In this document: one piece after another, positions 1 to 12,776 of the stretch
Position numbering within the stretch: the first letter of the stretch is position 1
Layout of the letters: each line of letters begins with the position of its first letter
Source: Galaxea fascicularis
Lineage: Eukaryota > Cnidaria > Anthozoa > Scleractinia > Euphylliidae
Assembly (NCBI GenBank): GCA_948470475.1
Contig: OX419345.1
Location: 922,501 to 986,500 of the forward strand
Length of the DNA stretch: 64,000 nt
Direction: 5' to 3'
The notes under the pieces: model-generated
What the model saw: the letters and a program-made list of their open reading frames with translations, nothing else
What the model was told of the DNA's origin: nothing
Database searches by the model: none
Program-made: the position numbers and the translations under genes

Positions 1-613
1 CTGAAACGAGCCCTCTTAGAAATCGTCACCGCAACTGTCCGTTTCGCAAACGTTCGTCGCCATTTTTAAGACACTTAGAAAATTTTTCAACTGGTATAGA
101 AAGTCTTCCTTATGAAACAAATAGAGAATTCCAATCCAGAATTGAACCTGGACATCTTTGCGTAACCACTACAATACCCCGCTGATCGACCACAGACTCC
201 AACAATTTCAAGTATATACTATAGTTAACATAAGTGATACATCTATAACAGGTCACCCTAGCCCTATCCTGAAATGCTAACGCAATTTAACTAGGGCCTA
301 ACCGTCGCCCTTTCTGAGACGATTTGAAAAGTTACAATTTGCCTTATTATAACTCAATCCATGCCAGAGCTCATAAAATTACATCTCCCCTACTAAAGGC
401 TTGGGTACCAATGATGAATTGACCGTTAATAATGGCAACGACCGTTTACGAAAGGGAAATAGGCGTCCTCGGCCCCGCAACTTTTATTTCACGGGTTAAG
501 TGAAATCGCTCTGGCTTTGTTGTGTTATACACAATAACTGTTTACTCGTTTACTTGTTTCGTCACACCCTGTTCACTTTTCATTGTACACTGAACAAGCG
601 TCGCAAACTTTGG
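1..613. other. 3' flank of oxygenase gene A, no gene seen
   Basis: No coding exon or repeat was recognised here. On the minus strand an AATAAA signal lies at 488-483, about 125 nt past the stop codon of oxygenase gene A, and is the likely polyadenylation signal of that gene. Confidence 0.5.
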
Positions 614-3600
614 TTACATTTCTTTCGAGTACCAGTCAAAACTCATCTGAAACTTAGCATGATAATAATCCCCAAATCTGAAGGGCAACTGCAGCAGTAA
701 CTCAGGTGTGTAGCTGAGGTCCCTTGTCAGGACACTGTCCAAAGGTTCAATGAGGCACTTCGGGTTTGGCGCATAAAAGAAGGGAGCTGAGTATCGGTGC
801 TTATAAGGGGAGGTCTTGACTCTGTGCAACGTGGCGTGGTAAAGTCCCTTGGTCCAGGCTTCTAATGCGTCACCCACAATTACAACAAAGGTGCCTGTGG
901 AGAGAAAAAAAATAAGAGTTGGAGATCATGTATTAATAGAAGGTGGTAGCAAGGGGGGGGGGAGAGGCGATCCTCGCCCATCAGGACGGGCTGATACTCA
1001 AGTTATCTACCATCTCACTCCAACGCGTGCTTGTGGAATGAGTGTTAAATAAGAGTACCCTGAAGGTACGTGCTCATCTGAAGTGAAGGATATCTCTACT
1101 CTAGAATGCGGTTGAAGTATCATATAACTAGATTGGTACGAAGGTCTTGAAGAAAAGATAAAGAATAAAAACTTCACTGTTGTCGTGAAAACCTTAAATT
1201 TGGTCAGTTCGTGAGGTTGTTTTGCAGAGTACGGCATAAAAAATGTACTAAAGGGATCCCGCTCGTGCAGCCGACATGTTTTTAGTCATTCTGTTCTGTG
1301 GCGTTGTCGTTGCCGTAGTCATAGTCGATGCTTGAACTCCCTGACGTTTTGTAGAGGACGGTAACAAAATGTGCCTCTTGTTTTGAGGCGTTCCCATTCT
1401 GTTGCGATTGTTTTGATGGGTCAGAGCGTTGATACAAGAAGTTTCCCAGTTTCATGATATTGTTTTTCAGAATTGTTCCGGTTTGTATTCGTTTTCAGTC
1501 GAAGTTAAGCTAATTTAAGCCACCTAATTCTCATTCATTTATTATTAGCGCACAAGCATGAGTTCTAACATCCTATTTTGTTTTCTTTATCGTCATTTTG
1601 GTGTAAACAAATCATTCTTACCACCTGTTCAAAAAAAGATAGAAGCTTCTGATTGAGGGCACTGGTTGGGCGTTGACTTGATCGGTCAGAGTTCGGGAAT
1701 AGATTTCACCATGTTGATTTGAAGGCTGAAAATGGGCCGATATTTTGGAAAAATCGGGCATACAAGATCAGGCCTACAAACGGGTTTGCTGTGAAACAGT
1801 GTCAGGAATTGAAGCGTGGCACAATCCCACCCTAAAATTCCATAGGGAGAATGACACTTACAGCGAGTATACAGAACGTTCTGGCTCGCATCAGAAGCTC
1901 ATAACCGTGAGAGACTCGTGAGTTTCTCTTTTTTTGCACCCAACGGAGAAGGTCACAGTTAAAAGGTGACTCTCGCTATTGGAACACGCGCCATAATATT
2001 GGCATGTCGGCTTGTTTTAGATCGTAGAACGTGTGCAGCCATATCTTCATCTGCTTCGCTTGTATACTTATGCCTGTAGATCACAGAGCAGGGTCGTGAA
2101 AATCAAATGAAATTTGTTTAATCAAAATCTTCGTACTATGACGCATAATGAACTGTTTTGTGGACGAATTCATGAAAATTGAAGTCTCTTGCCTCGTTGG
2201 AAAAACCAGTCGAAGTCGTATTATTAATGTATCGTCGCGTTACGTATCTAGCTGCTGTAATTTGTAAATGTTGTAAACGTAACGTTTCTCACTAGGGAAG
2301 CCGGACTGAGTCAGAGCCAGCGTCAGAGCCTTATCTAAAACATGTCAGAGTCTTGTGTAAGACATATCAGAGACTTATCTAAAACAGCCTTGTCTAAAAC
2401 GTGTAATTATTGTTTGGTTTTGTTTTGTTTTGCATCGCTCTGTGATTGGTTAGCAATCGCATCCAAGCCAAGCATTGTGAAGCAAACCCAAAACCAATCC
2501 TTGACTTTGGTTTTGAGGTTACAGGCATTCAGCTGCATAAAACCGCTTGCTCCTGTTGTAATTGGCCAGAGTAATTGATTTGAGTTTGGTTAATTTACGA
2601 TGCTCGATTAAAGAACCGCACTAAAATGTCTCTAAAATTACCTAGGATTGGTGGCACATCGATCCATGTTCCATCTGCAGTTTGAATTTGCAAACCACCG
2701 ACGTCATCCTGCAGCAGAATTGTGATTACTTCGTGATCTGTATGTGGCCCCACACCCCACGATTCATTCTCACATGGATGGGGAGGGTAATGCCAAGTGG
2801 CCATCCAGGCACAAGGAACAGCAAACACAGAGTCGAAATACGTTTCTTCAAGCTCCAGCCCCATGGCTATAGCACGCATAAGTGAAAGCCTATAGATAAC
2901 AAGAACCGTTGTTTTATTTGACTGAATGTAAGACCAAATTATCATAAATACCTGATAAATTTATCGTTTAAACCATGTTCTATATCAAGGGTATTATTCC
3001 AGATTCGGAACATGCGCAAGAGGTAACGTAAGCCCTTTTAATTCCATCTTTCCGATAAACCAATCAGAGATGAGTGGATATACATGATACTCTCCCACTT
3101 ACGACTCCTTTTCTCAACTGCTTAAGCTGCATTCACAAATGTGATGATCCATTACATACTTAGGATAACCAATTAATCCATTGTTTCATAAACAGAGGAA
3201 CTGATTGAGCTAACATCATTGCTTGCATGCACATACACCCAGAACCTTTCACATACCCGACAGATTTCATATTTTCCTTGTACTGCTTTATAGTGGTAGA
3301 AAACCCAGGCAGGTCTGCTTCATCCGGGAACTGATTAGGACCCACCATTGGAGTTCCACAGATAACATCCGGATCATTAGCACTGACATCAGGACCAAAA
3401 TAGATTCCTTCCTTAACATCAATTTTGCCATCCGTCATTTCTGATCCTGGAATAGATGTATCGTTTTTGCAAACGCGTTAGCTATCAAAATTTGGGCTGA
3501 TTGGTTTTCTCTGTAACTCTTGAACATATATACATATAACAGAGATTGTTAGTCCCTTGGAAGGTTCCTATTGCAAAGAAATGTATTAGATCATAGAGGT

Positions 3601-6327
3601 GGAAGCAAAACCAACGCGAAAAGAGTATATCAAAACTTAATCAAATAACGAAATGAGAAAGGAATGAGTAAGGGCACTTGTATCAACATGCACCTCCACA
3701 ATTTCCAGAATCTTTTGTGTATATCAACTTCACTCAGTGCATGCGCAGTTTACCTTTCTGAATGTATCCTCGGTAAGCCTTGCTATTTCTAATGTCAAGA
3801 GCGATTTTCTTCTCAAATGGCAAATCAAAGAACAGTCTGGCCGCTTCCAAGACAGTGTTGGTAGTTTTCTCGCTTACACCATGTCCTGAGATGTAGAAAC
3901 ACCCTGTATCTCGACAAGCGTCATGCACATTTCGCAGCACCACATTTCTTCTATCTACACACGATGAGCTTTCATCTTCATCTGTGAAGAAAAAAAACAT
4001 CGTCTGTGGGAGTTTAACTCACGTTCGATGTAGTGTACCTCTCGGAATTTACATGGGCCTTATTTCCTCCACCTCTCAGCCTATCATCGGAAGATTCAGA
4101 CGGCATAACGTACCGTTGCAACCTTTGCCTAAGTTATTGAAGGATTTTGGCATGGGATTCATGGTTCTTGTGGTTGAAAAACTGACAATCAGGGAGTGGT
4201 ATTTTTTTTTAAATCTTTATCGTTATGGTCAGCTACTTTCACTTCAGTCCGGCTTCAATATTGTTACGGGACAGATTTTAGATAACAGGCACACCGCAGG
4301 ATTTGGTCGTTCGCGGCTTTATTCTCGTAGAGGGCGACTGGCTTCGCAAGAAGAAGTGTTCACGGCGCTAGTGTCGCGAGTGAATACACACGAGTTGAGA
4401 GCAGTAATTAATTTACCAGAGTCTTAGCTTACGGTCAACTAACTCAAGCTTACAGAACAGGGTCTATTTATGCTAAGCAATTAAGTTAATTGGTTTTTCA
4501 AAAGATAAATAGCGTTCATATGCAGAAAGTAGGTGTTTCCAGGTGACAACAGTCGGAAAATTAAAAGAATTGAAATTGAGCTGAGTTCAACTGTCCGTGC
4601 AAAACTTTGCAAAACTGAAAATATCTTGAAGGCTGAATTCTGATACCAGAATTCAAATCGCTAGTCTGAAAGAAATCAAATTTTACTAGGATTCTGTCGA
4701 AACAGATTTTAGTTTAAAGTTGAAAAGGTAAGTAAAATTTAGCTGAAAATGGTTCCACTGCGAACAAAGAACTCAAAAGGTGTTAGGACGCGTGGCTAAA
4801 CTAGATTTTAATGAGGCTAGCAGAACCGATTACTATGCGAGTTCTGGTGCGAAGGTGTGAACGGTAGTGCGTTGTGGAAATTACTTATTCTCTAATTTAC
4901 GGCGGAAAACACCTTTGAAAGAGCATGAGTTTCTCAGCACGATGAGAACGCCGAGGGAACCATTTACTTAATTTAAACACGGGCTAAATCGTTACGTCCT
5001 GGATATCAATCTTCATTTCACAAAATTTATGAATATCAATAGTCACTAAATGAACAAAGTATCAACTGAGAATGATAAAATCTTAAGAGTGTGTGTTTAC
5101 AATATGTCTTCATGGTTTTTGACCACTAAACGTGTATGACTGCATGTGTTTCCTTTCATTGCCTCTTCTTTAACTCTTTTGCAACTTTTACAAGAAATCC
5201 CTTTTAACTTCTACTGTCAGAAGCGCCTTCAAGTGCAATGTATTCACTTGACTACAGAATGATATATCACAGTCTTTATACCATGCCATAGAAAATACAG
5301 CCAATCCGAATACATGTGCAGGAAAGCACTCTATATTCGGCAGCCGGGTATTTTACCAAACCTTTCCATTTTCCACTGTATTGACTGTGTAGGGCTATGA
5401 ATTTACCATGACAAGGTACTGATAAAATAGTTCTGCCAAAGCTTTCTCGTGATTTACCATGTGACTCGTGGGATATTTCATGGACCACCACTCCTTAACA
5501 TTGCATAACTCGTATTTATGAAACCCTGTTTGAAACAGTTGACATCTGAGGACAGTCACCGAATACAGCAAACTCCTGTGCTGTGCCCAAGAATAGCTGT
5601 TTACAGAAGATATATCTCTAGTCTACACGTACCTTTCAACAGCGCAGAAACGTCAATTATAGGTGGCGTAGGCTTTTGAAAAGATTCAGGAAGAACTAAA
5701 GAAAAAAAAAAAAAAACCTGTTACTTGAACTTGTATCGCTGTATCCTTGTGTGCCCATCATGGAAGTAACCTGACGTTTCGGGGATTTTGGTACGGCAAC
5801 CAAAAACTGAAAACGTATTGCCCTGTACGGCATAACCGACGCATTGCGCTGCAGCGGCCATTAACGGTTAGTCCTAAAATTACCGAACAAGTCACCGGCA
5901 GATCGCAAAGGTTCCCTAAAGAGTCATAAGCAACACGATGGATTCGAAATTCGTAAATAAGCGGGCCAAAAAGCACGCAGGCACTTGAAAGTGGTTTCTT
6001 AACTGAGATCACAGATTCAGTTGTGGCGTGGCAAAACAGAAGGAAACGCTATAGTTCCCCTATACACTCAAGTGGAATCTACTCTGCTTGAAAAATAGAT
6101 AATCTCATAAAAAATGTCAGTAGCACTTTAAAAGATCTGTAGTATACGTTTTCCCACTCGTTCGTATTTTGTTTTGGCTATGGGTGGCCCACTGAGATGT
6201 AAATCGATACCAAGTTGGGTTTCTTAGGTAAAATAAAATCAGTTGGCATCTACTTACACTGACTCATTCCTTTCATTGAAAATTCTCTGGACTTCTTTTC
6301 CTTCGGGTGATTTTGGAAGCAACTCAT
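614..6327 (-). CDS. Isopenicillin N synthase-like 2OG-Fe(II) oxygenase, gene A (6 exons)
   Basis: Exons, read on minus, are 6327-6258, 5695-5633, 3981-3754, 3446-3257, 2889-2642 and 894-614. They join in frame to 359 codons plus stop. The N-terminal DIOX_N-type part (GCFYISGHG, then AYRGYIQ) is followed by the double-stranded beta-helix core. The iron triad is H233 and D235 (GVGPHTD) with H290 (ATLHRV), and the co-substrate arginine motif is RYS (R300, S302). Such soluble enzymes use Fe(II) and O2, usually with 2-oxoglutarate, to hydroxylate, desaturate or cyclise small molecules; the substrate here is unknown. The start at 6327 is the first ATG after an in-frame TGA; in-frame ATGs at 6276 and 6267 are alternatives, the last giving 339 residues. 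A 63-nt second exon follows a long polypyrimidine acceptor. The residues after HTD are His-Glu rather than the usual Tyr-Gly. It is the divergent partner of gene B. Confidence 0.85.
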
Positions 6328-8102
6328 GAATGATCGCGCTCAGTCCTGAAACAAATTAAACAGTTTTGTTTTAAGATTTTTCTTTTAAGTGAACCAAACG
6401 GGCGGGATAATTGACGTTTACCCCCCTTTAATAAACTGATGTCAATACATGTCCCACGTCCGCTGCCTGAAACGTGATATAGAGCTACATTCCTTTAGCT
6501 GTATTGCCCAAAATAAGGAGACCGAATAGCTGCCAGTATTGAAAGTGGTTTGAACCCAGTAGTGATATCATGAACTAAGGAAGTTAAATGGATCGCCACG
6601 ATCAATGTTGTCCTGAGAGGAAATATTGTTGTTGACTCGAGGTAGGTGTTGACAACTTTCTTTTTTTTTTAAGTAACCAAGGGTTACAATATCTGAGGCG
6701 TTTACCTGGACGATCTGAAGTCATATTTCCACGCTTTATTAAGTCTAAATGTCACCATATCACCCATATCGGTTTCCCAAACAACAGTCATATTGGAATC
6801 AAGCCAGAAACTGGACCAATGCAAAATAATGATTTAGTTGTGTTGTGTTGACAGTCTACGGAAACTATAATTAGACAGTGCGTTTTTGCGGTTATGTTGG
6901 TCGAAGTAGAATGGATTGAAATTCATGAAGCTGGTCTCAAGTTAGCATCCTCTATTTAACATTAAACATTTGAAATCTTCGGTAAACTATAAGTAATAAA
7001 ACTATTTATTATTCCTTAAAAGGCAAACTACAATCCTAAAGCTGCAACTCAGTTCTTTTCATTTAACCCTCAGTAGTAACCGTTTGTTTCCGGCTTCACG
7101 ACTATGTCAAACTGAGGTTTGTCAAATACGCAGATCAAAGTTAAAACAGCCTTAAGTGCAATCACAGTTCTCCCAGCTAATACTTTGAGTTTGGATTTTT
7201 TTGGGGGTAAGAAAATTTCGCAAATAAATTTTAGTCACGTTTACTACAAAAACTCTTGTATCCCGGCAACCCAGTTCACTTTCTGATGGCTTTTGCGTCT
7301 TATGTCATTTAATACTTTTTGAAAAGGTTCGGAGATTCGGCATGGGGCATTAGGGTCTAATTTTTCGTCCAGGGATTTTTTTTTTGGTTTTGATTTTTGC
7401 CCAAATCTCGTACCCAGGGCCCATGTGTCTTTTGGTCAGCGCTGACCAACAGACACGTGGGCTCTGGGTACGAGATTGTTTTTGCCCCCACGCGATCATC
7501 CCCGTCACTTGAGATCCGGGACCCCCTCCTCTCCCCTGGGGAACAATCATTAAGCATGAATAGGCCTAGACGCGAAATCAGACTTTATATTCCTTTCAAA
7601 GATTAGTGATATGTGCTGGAATAGAGACATTCTCAGATCGGTCCAACTGTTCTATTCAGAAGCTGCCGTGAAGTGGACATCGCGTGGAAAGATTTGATGT
7701 TCATGTTTTATTAGAAACCTAGGTTAAGGAAAACTTGTTTTCTTTTTCTTAAAGAAGAAAGGATGTTAATGCCAAATAATTGCATCTGATATTCAAAGAA
7801 TAACGTGGCGAGATTTTCTGTTTCGTGGAGGACAATACTACATTTTATGGTGTCAAATGTGTTAATGTTTTGAAGTCGATGGAACCCGTGACATAATTTG
7901 TAACGACCTTTGAAAGAGAGCGGTTGCCTTATAAGGACTGAAGAAAGCCTAAGTTTTGTTGTTAGCAGGCTCTGACGTCAAGACAGAGGTGTCAAATGCG
8001 TAGGGCGGCCAGTTCGTAAAAAGGCGAAACTAATAACATTTGACTCATTCATTCCTAGACAGCAAGACATTCCTGAAAACGTTCGAAAGTTTCGATTTAG
8101 AG
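6328..8102. promoter_or_regulatory. Shared intergenic region between divergent oxygenase genes
   Basis: This stretch separates the start codons of the two head-to-head oxygenase genes and must hold both promoters. An acceptor-like site (TTTCAG on minus, exon edge at 6345) just upstream of the gene A start suggests a 5' untranslated exon further up. A foldback repeat sits at 7404-7477. I saw no TATA box or other element I could assign with confidence. Confidence 0.5.
7404..7477. repeat. Foldback (hairpin) repeat, 37-bp arms
   Basis: The two 37-bp arms meet at 7440/7441 with no loop and match at 34 of 37 positions. The centre is GGTCAGCGCTGACC. The arms end in AATCTCG and CGAGATT. It resembles the short palindromic MITE remnants found elsewhere in the window. 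Confidence 0.8.
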
Positions 8103-11100
8103 ATGGAAATTCCCCAGATAGATATTTCGCCTTTTACTAACGGTATGTATGAGGTATACAGTAAGATGCTATGCCTGCTTTCGTTTTTTCTTTTCTTTGC
8201 CATAATCGCGCAGCTAACGTTGGAAAATTGTAACGTCTTTGTCAGTGTGATCTTGAAATGGTAGCAAAAAGTATATCGATCGCAAACTAATGCCATTCTT
8301 TTCTTCTTTTTAGTGTGATTTACATTATTTCTTTATAATCCTACGGTTAATGGCACATTACATTTACATTTTATCTTTTATTACTTAGCTCAGCGACATT
8401 TTCTTTAGTCCCTGCTGCATTTCACAACAATTCAACTTAAGTAGGCAATGCGGACAAAAGGAAACAAGATGGCGAAATGAAACACGCTGGTCTTTGTCAA
8501 AAAATCTTTCTGTTTAGGTTTGTTTGTGTTGAAGAACTCGCTGCTATAGGACTCTTTAAATTGCCGAAGTTTTTCCGTTATTCTGCCAGAGAGCTTAATT
8601 AGCTAGAAATGTATAACAAAGCAAAAATTTAATTGCTTCAGCGCACGATGTTCAGTTCAGAGATGAATCTATATTTAAGAATTAACTGCAGCTACTATTA
8701 TCTAGGCTATTATGATTCGATCACAAGCAGGTACTTTTTCATATCAGAACTTTTGACCATTACATGGGCGAAAGGCTTGCACTTGCGGGCATCATGATTC
8801 TGTCCGGAGTGAAATATATAAAACATTTTCTAAATTCAAGCTAGAAAAAGTACACATACCTATAAAATTAAACAAACTAAAATACTTCAACTTGCCGGAC
8901 AAGCGTAAATACAATTCCGTAAAAACATTGAAATTGCTGGTAATAACGGCTTCCAGTTACATCTTCTATTTATTGCTGGCGGAAATAGGAAGATTATAAC
9001 TTGGTTATACAGAATCGATCGTGTTAAATTGTTATTCAGGAAAGGTAATGTTTTTTTGGCTGTTTCATTATACTAATTCTAAACATTACTCTTTAATTTT
9101 TGTTACAATTTACAAAGCTCAAGAGACATTTTATTATAGGCTGGATTTGATAATTAGTCACAACCGACCAAAACTCTCACAAGACGTGGTCTGCCCATCT
9201 GTCATCATTTAACAGCTTTTATTAAATTCAGGCACTTCCCAAGACGTCGATCACGTTGTTACACAAATAAAGATGGCGTGCGAAAGCCTCTCGTGTTTTT
9301 ACGTCATTGGTCATGGAATGGACGATAGTTTAATGGAGAAACTTTTGAAATGCGGAAAAGACTTTTTCAAGTTATCGACGCAAGAGAAAACAAAGATCAA
9401 GCTCAAGAGGAGTTCTGCCTATCGCGGTTACATACAGCAAGGTATATGCTCCTCAAGTCATATATAGACTAAAGTGGTAGTGAACACTATAACAGTAACA
9501 GAGCAATGCATCATACACTGAAAGGCTCAGATAGGAGGGGTTAAAGTGTACCACTGACAGAGATACATAAGACCTCCCAGAATTTGTTCGTTGAAGGAAT
9601 CTGACATTGTTTTTGTTTTACCTCCGCATGCGATAAGGGCGAACATCAGTTTTGTCACAGTTTTCCTAGTCCTACGCCATCTCTACTGCACTTAACAGAT
9701 CTGATGAATTGACCAGTCCCTATAAGCGTTCAATAAGCAGGCACAGAAAGGAACGTTTTACTGTATAGCAACTGAAAAAGTAGTAGGCCAGCCGTTCACT
9801 GCGTTCTCGTTTGACGTTGAGATAAATATTTGGCAAATGGCGCAACCTTTCCTTTATTTAAGGTTCCGAGAAGACAGCTGACAAGGTAGACATAAAAGAA
9901 GGAATTTACTTCGGCCCTGAGTCCTCTGATGCCCCGGATGAAGTGGTTAGCAATCTCATGATGGGAGATAATCAGTTCCCGGATGAAAAGGTTTTACCCG
10001 GATTTGCAGCGACGATAAATGCTTACATGAATAAGATGACCACTGTGGGGTAAGTTGATAGTTCACATTATTGTAAGTAACCATTCACACACATTGCCAA
10101 TAAAATGTCAAGGAACATTGCTTTTGATAGGAAACACCAACACAAAATGGCAGCATGGATTTGAAGTGAAGGCCGTATTAGCCTAGAGAATATTACGATT
10201 ATTTCAAAATGTTCATATTTAAATAAGATGAATACGAAGTGAAGAAGTCAATTTTGCGGTAATTGAAAGTACATGTCAAAAGTAGATACCAGTTAAACCC
10301 GGTAATTTCCCCCAACTGTGTACCCGTTTTTACTTAGTCTGGAAACAAATTATTTTTACTTGTATCTCCGTTGAGTCTTCTTTGCAAACAGCACCCCCTT
10401 GTAGAAACGAGTGACTCTTGAAAGATCCGTTAGGTTTCCATTTCTGGTTTCTTCAATCAATGTAAATTGCCGGAAGTAAGACGGAAGTCCAACATGGCCC
10501 AACAAATGCGGTCCTAGATAAAACATGATTTCTTGCTAAGTAACACGGGGACCAGTGTTGCAGTTTACAAACTTTTTTTTCTTTTGTTAGGCATGCTATA
10601 ATGAAAGGCTTAGCCCTTAGCCTTGAATTGAACGACGATTTCTTTGTTGACAAATTCGCCCCACCCTTTCCTCTGTTAGCCTTGTGGCACTACCCACCCG
10701 TTCCAGCTGAGTCAGACTCATGGGGGGTGGGACCCCATACGGACTACGGCGTGCTGACGCTTCTGATGCAGGATGACGTAGGAGGGCTTCAGATCGAGAC
10801 GAAGAGTGGGGACTGGATCGACGTTCCCCCGATTCCAGGTAAATATTTCTGTTGACGTTTCTCTTTTACTCTCGGTTAAATTTATGCTGCAGAGATAACT
10901 TTCATAATCTTATTATCAGAATCAGTTGTAAACGATTCATACTGGTTACGTGATGAACTGCTAATTGATTGATAGATACAAAAATTAATAAGAAATACTT
11001 GAATTGAGGTCATGGTGCTCGTACTTGGAGCTTCGCTTTCAACCTTAGTCTAGAATGCACCGAAACCAAAACAGTTTTTTTTTTCATTGCTCTGTTCCCG

Positions 11101-11394
11101 GTTATCCTTCCTTTAGGGACTTTAGTAGTCAACATTGGAGACGTGGTGGAAGCCTGGACCAGAGGACGGTATCGCGCAACGATGCACCGTGTGAAGAACT
11201 CTGCATCCAGGCACAGAATCTCGGCACCATTCTTTTTCCAACCAGGACTTGATTCTTTCATTAAGCCCCTTGATGACGTTATCTCCACAGAAAATGACGA
11301 TGAAACATCCAGTACAAGGCTGGTGCTTAATAAGCCTTTTCTCTTCGGGGATTATGTTGCAAATAAGTTTGAGAATTCATACGGCAACAACTAA
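8103..11394 (+). CDS. Isopenicillin N synthase-like 2OG-Fe(II) oxygenase, gene B (5 exons)
   Basis: Exons are 8103-8142, 9232-9441, 9863-10049, 10591-10838 and 11117-11394. They join in frame to 963 nt, 320 residues. The start is the first ATG in the exon-1 frame and gives an N-terminus beginning MEIPQIDISPF, typical of the family. The N-terminal domain carries CFYVIGHGM and AYRGYIQ. The catalytic core has H195 and D197 (GVGPHTDYG), H252 (ATMHRV) and R262-x-S264, the full iron and co-substrate set. Exon borders and intron phases match gene A (the fourth exon of B and the fifth of A are both exactly 248 nt), so the two are duplicates. Protein length fits isopenicillin-N-synthase-like and ACC-oxidase-like enzymes. 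Substrate and product are not predictable from sequence. Confidence 0.88.
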
Positions 11395-12326
11395 GAAGCT
11401 CACCTATGAATTTGCTGGGGGGGGGGGGGGAGGGGGAGCCGGGGGAAGGGGTGAACGAAAAAGTTTCCCTCTCAGTTTCGCAGGCCAATCTCTAGGCAGC
11501 ACAACAGTTTCTTTTTGTGTGGATTGGATAAATTTTAGTGATTGAGGTTCTTGGCGCTCTAAACGAATTATACATATTTGGTTTTCATAGTGTGGAGCTG
11601 GGGAGAGTCATTGCTTTTGCTCTTATAACTTGGGGACGAAGTTCATTCTCGGCACTCGGCAGTGGGACAGAGCGGAATAACACAAGACGGATCATTTGAA
11701 GCATTATTTACCTTTGTTAGTACTCACAAACACATAACAGCTTCTTACTGTTCCTTTCAATTATTAGTTTGCTGTCTTGAAAATTGTCCACACAAACGGT
11801 CTGTTTTGAAGTCTAGAGAGGGCTTACGACAATCAAAATCAACTTCGTAGAGGTTTTGTGCAAAATTTTAATTGGTGCTTGCAGGATCAGCATGACTACT
11901 TTTGGAGAAACTCAAGTTTCTACTGAAAATTATATGCATTGTGATATACTCGACAAATAATATTGTCATAAATCCTTCCCGCGATTTTTGCTGTAGTTAT
12001 TTTCAAACAAGACAATTGAGTTACTGAATTGACTCGATTTCTCTCTCGAGCCTGGCGCGATATTTTTTTGTGTAAATGTCGAGGTAGTTTCATTTCACCA
12101 AGAATTCTGCTTTTCTTTTTCCTTAATCTAATTCACATACTTTAATAGACATGACGCGTAATAAGTGGGCTATTACAAGATCATATTTATCACAAATACA
12201 TAGCGCGTCGCGCAGACTGAAATTCGCACATAGGGAAAAGGCCAACGCTATATGTAGTAGCGAACTTAACCCTCTTTCTTCGGGTATCATTTCAACAATT
12301 ACAGGACACCACATTTCGTGTCTTAA

Positions 12327-12423
12327 GACTGGTTTCTCCTGATATGATCGCAACGAAAGCCACGATCGCTGCGATCGCTGAAAAAAAAATTGAGCGATCG
12401 TAGCGATCAAATGGAAACCAGCC
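12327..12423. repeat. Palindromic element with GATCGC motifs
   Basis: The ends are AGACTGGTTTC and GGAAACCAGCC, nearly inverted copies. The interior repeats GCGATCG/CGATCGC on both sides of a run of A. It looks like a roughly 100-bp miniature TIR element. Confidence 0.55.
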
Positions 12424-12576
12424 TTTAACGCGCGCCTTTTTTCATAATCTTTTTCTTCCTTCGTTCAGTGGTTTAAGTAAGCGTGGGCCTTTCAGAAGAA
12501 CTTCGTAATCAATCAGTGCCATTTGTATTCTCAGGATTTTGTTCCGGGATTATTAGAGGGGGGAAGGAACAGGAGA

Positions 12577-12776
12577 GTAAATCTCCCTTCTCCCTACTTT
12601 CTGAGCCAATTTCTCCCTCCTCCCTACTCATCCAGGTCCATCCAGTTCAATTCTCCCTACTCCCAACTTCTCTTTTTCTTCCTCCTCCCTACTTTTTCCC
12701 CCTATTTCTCCCTCCTCCCAACTTTTTTTGGGCCATTTCTCCCTCCTCCCTATTCTGTTCCTCCCCCCCCCCCCTT
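12577..12776. repeat. Imperfect pyrimidine tandem repeat (TCTCCCTCCTCCCTACTT)
   Basis: At least six degenerate copies of a 25-35 bp unit containing TCTCCCTCCTCCCTACTT run in direct orientation and end in a poly-C tract. The open frames across it are only a product of the low complexity. Confidence 0.75.

Noticed and set aside
3984..4427. 147-codon plus-strand frame inside an oxygenase A intron, with TTGTTACGGGACAG resembling an LTR start
   Set aside because: It overlaps the edge of a real exon on the other strand, shows no family similarity, and no matching LTR end or target duplication was found.
6259..6345. A second open frame in the first exon of oxygenase A (IIHELLPKSPEGKEVQRIF)
   Set aside because: It does not stay open when spliced to the next exon; only the ATG frame continues into the oxygenase.
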